Source: Bacteroidales bacterium | GTDB taxonomy: Bacteria > Bacteroidota > Bacteroidia > Bacteroidales > Paludibacteraceae | Assembly: GCA_900766775.1 (NCBI GenBank) | Contig: CAAFXN010000007.1 | Coordinates: 1-5,538 of the forward strand | Direction of reading: 5' to 3' | DNA: 5,538 bases | Shown here: positions 4,413 through 5,538 of the stretch, piece by piece | Layout of the letters: each line of letters starts with the position of its first letter | Position numbering within the stretch: the stretch's first letter is position 1 | Position numbers and translations under genes: made by a program | Notes under the pieces: generated by a model | Seen by the model: the letters and a program-made list of their open reading frames with translations, nothing else | What the model was told of the DNA's origin: nothing | Database searches by the model: none

Positions 4413-5516
4413 CTATTTTGTGCGGCCTGGAGACCGCACCTCCTTGTTTGCAGTGAGCACGATAGGCAAATGGTCCGAGTAGCCGCCGCGGTAGCGCATG
4501 CCCATGTAGGTGCGCTTCGGCTTTACGCCCAGGTACCGCTCGTCGTCCTCCAATAGGTAGTCGGGGGCATAGACGCGAACCTCCGTCGTGCGGGCTTGTA
4601 GGCGCTCCGACAGGTAGCATTGGTCAAGGTACGACCATATACCGCGGTACTTGTAGGTGCCTTTTATGTGGGAGGTTTCAGGTTTCATGTGGCACATCAG
4701 GTTACGCATACCGCAGAGGTCCTCGTGCGGGTCGTCGTTCATATCGCCCATGAGGATGATTTGGCGTGTGGAGTCGGCTTTCAGCAGCGAGTCTATGGTC
4801 TGCTGAATGACAGCACGCACCTCTGTGTGTGCATGCTTAGCGAAGCCGTAGCCTCCGCGCATGGAAGGCATATGGCAAAGCAGGAAATCGAGAGTGTCGC
4901 GCTGAGGCATGACCAAGCGGGCGTAGAGCAGGTCTCGTGTATGCCTCCCGTCGGACAGGCGAACGGGGATAGGTCGGCTGCAGAGCAGGGTGCAGGCGGA
5001 GCGATAGAGGAGCGCCACATCAATGCCTCGAGGGTCGGGACTGTCGTAATGCACCGCACGATAGCCGTTGCCTAAGGCGCGGCATATATCCGCCACGCAC
5101 ACGCTGTCCTCCACCTCGCAGAGCCCCACGACATCTACCCCCTGCCAGCCGCCTGCATTGGCAACCACTTGGGCTATCTGCGCCACTTTGGTCAGGTAGC
5201 GGCTGTATGTCCAGCGGCGCATGCCATCGGGGGTGAACTCGAAGTCAGGGTGCAGACTGTCCACCGCGGGGTGAAACAGGTTCTCCACATTCCACCACAT
5301 AGCCTGCCAACCGTCTTGTGCGCTGCGCTTGGTAATATCTAACCCGCGCTCCGCGCTGTAATAGGTAATCTCTTTTTCTTGGTCAAACAACGGCACATCC
5401 ACAAGGCTGCTATCGGCTCTTGTGCTCCGTACCGAAGGTGCTTGCGGGCTTGGCACCGCACTGCTGAGACAACAGAGAGAAAGCATTGACAATATGGCGA
5501 CTAATCTGCTACGCAT
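4413..5516 (-). CDS. Secreted endonuclease/exonuclease/phosphatase (EEP) family protein
   Basis: This 367-residue protein starts with a probable signal peptide (MRSRLVAILSMLSLCCLSSA, cleavage likely after residue 20), so it acts outside the cytoplasm. The EEP fold motifs appear in order: WWNVENLF (74-81, with N76 and E78), GLCEVED (131-137, metal-binding Glu), HYDSPDPRGIDVALLY (156-171), CHMPSMRGGYG (214-224), GDMNDDP (257-263, catalytic Asp and Asn), GTYKYRGIWSYLDQ (286-299) and YSDHLPI (346-352, terminal Asp-His pair). All expected catalytic positions are present. The family includes Mg-dependent DNases, phosphodiesterases and lipid phosphatases; this type is usually annotated as an endonuclease, perhaps for nucleic-acid scavenging, but the substrate is not shown. 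The C-terminal VRSPGRTK is encoded by an imperfect hairpin (4420-4439), another repeat-like tail. The start is near the window edge, so its promoter is not visible. Confidence 0.93.
   Translation of the reverse strand: MRSRLVAILSMLSLCCLSSAVPSPQAPSVRSTRADSSLVDVPLFDQEKEITYYSAERGLDITKRSAQDGWQAMWWNVENLFHPAVDSLHPDFEFTPDGMRRWTYSRYLTKVAQIAQVVANAGGWQGVDVVGLCEVEDSVCVADICRALGNGYRAVHYDSPDPRGIDVALLYRSACTLLCSRPIPVRLSDGRHTRDLLYARLVMPQRDTLDFLLCHMPSMRGGYGFAKHAHTEVRAVIQQTIDSLLKADSTRQIILMGDMNDDPHEDLCGMRNLMCHMKPETSHIKGTYKYRGIWSYLDQCYLSERLQARTTEVRVYAPDYLLEDDERYLGVKPKRTYMGMRYRGGYSDHLPIVLTANKEVRSPGRTK
4420..4439. repeat. Hairpin GTGCGG-N8-CCGCAC in the last codons of the EEP gene
   Basis: Six-base complementary arms (4420-4425 and 4434-4439) enclose eight bases. 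They lie wholly in frame over codons 360-366, just before the final Lys and TAG. The word GAGACCGC also occurs at the left edge of the window (21-28), which suggests a dispersed repeat. The hairpin could end or stabilise the transcript; no U-run follows. Confidence 0.5.
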
Positions 5517-5520
5517 ACGC

Positions 5521-5538
5521 CCTCATAATTCATAATTC
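5521..5538. repeat. Partial tandem 8-mer upstream of the EEP gene
   Basis: On the minus strand the window edge reads GAATTATG twice in tandem, a few bases before the EEP start codon. It is cut off by the end of the window, so its extent and any promoter function cannot be judged. Confidence 0.4.

Noticed and set aside
4137..4556. Plus-strand ORF with GTG start crossing into the EEP gene
   Set aside because: It runs antisense into a well-supported gene and its translation shows no recognisable domain.

Overview
The window looks like chromosomal DNA from a member of the Bacteroidales, genus not determinable by eye. The gene content fits: a paired short-chain ChrA set, a stand-alone HsdR-N-like nuclease-fold protein and a secreted WNVENLF-type endonuclease/exonuclease/phosphatase. 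A near-perfect Bacteroidetes-type promoter (TTTG, 20 nt, TAATTTTG) lies before the nuclease-fold gene, and the start codons lack strong Shine-Dalgarno sequences.

All six confident genes are on the minus strand. In transcription order, from the right edge: a secreted EEP-family hydrolase (4413-5516); a gap of about 440 bases to the next start, holding the promoter; an HsdR-N-like protein (3422-3967, GTG start) that overlaps the next gene by 16 bases; PhoH-family ATPase (2475-3437); uridine kinase udk (1619-2233); and two half-size ChrA-family transporter subunits (970-1509 and 174-758). The genes are mainly housekeeping and look like one co-directional run from the promoter at about 3990-4020. 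The two ChrA halves probably form one heteromeric transporter.

The striking part is what lies between and at the ends of the genes. Almost all intergenic DNA from 1 to 2475 is made of short structured repeats: (a) a strictly regular array of 10-bp and 20-bp modules (consensus ACTTCGTGTA and a 20-bp long form), always separated by 4 nt, directly upstream of the start codons of udk and the last chrA; (b) two copies of a 98-bp element with three mini-hairpins and 9-10-bp inverted repeats, placed at the stop codons of phoH and the first chrA; (c) a 25-bp inverted repeat between udk and chrA; (d) a 28-bp inverted repeat after the last chrA. Many of the hairpins have loops of exactly three nucleotides.

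Repeat-like DNA also enters coding sequence. It supplies the last residues and stop of one ChrA, the stop region of the other, and palindromic tails of PhoH and the EEP protein. It appears as an in-frame insertion of about 130 bp, with a 45-bp period, inside the HsdR-N-like gene. I see no IS element, CRISPR array, tRNA or rRNA. The 349-base stretch 4064-4412 has no convincing gene, though it contains a weak plus-strand ORF pair worth checking.
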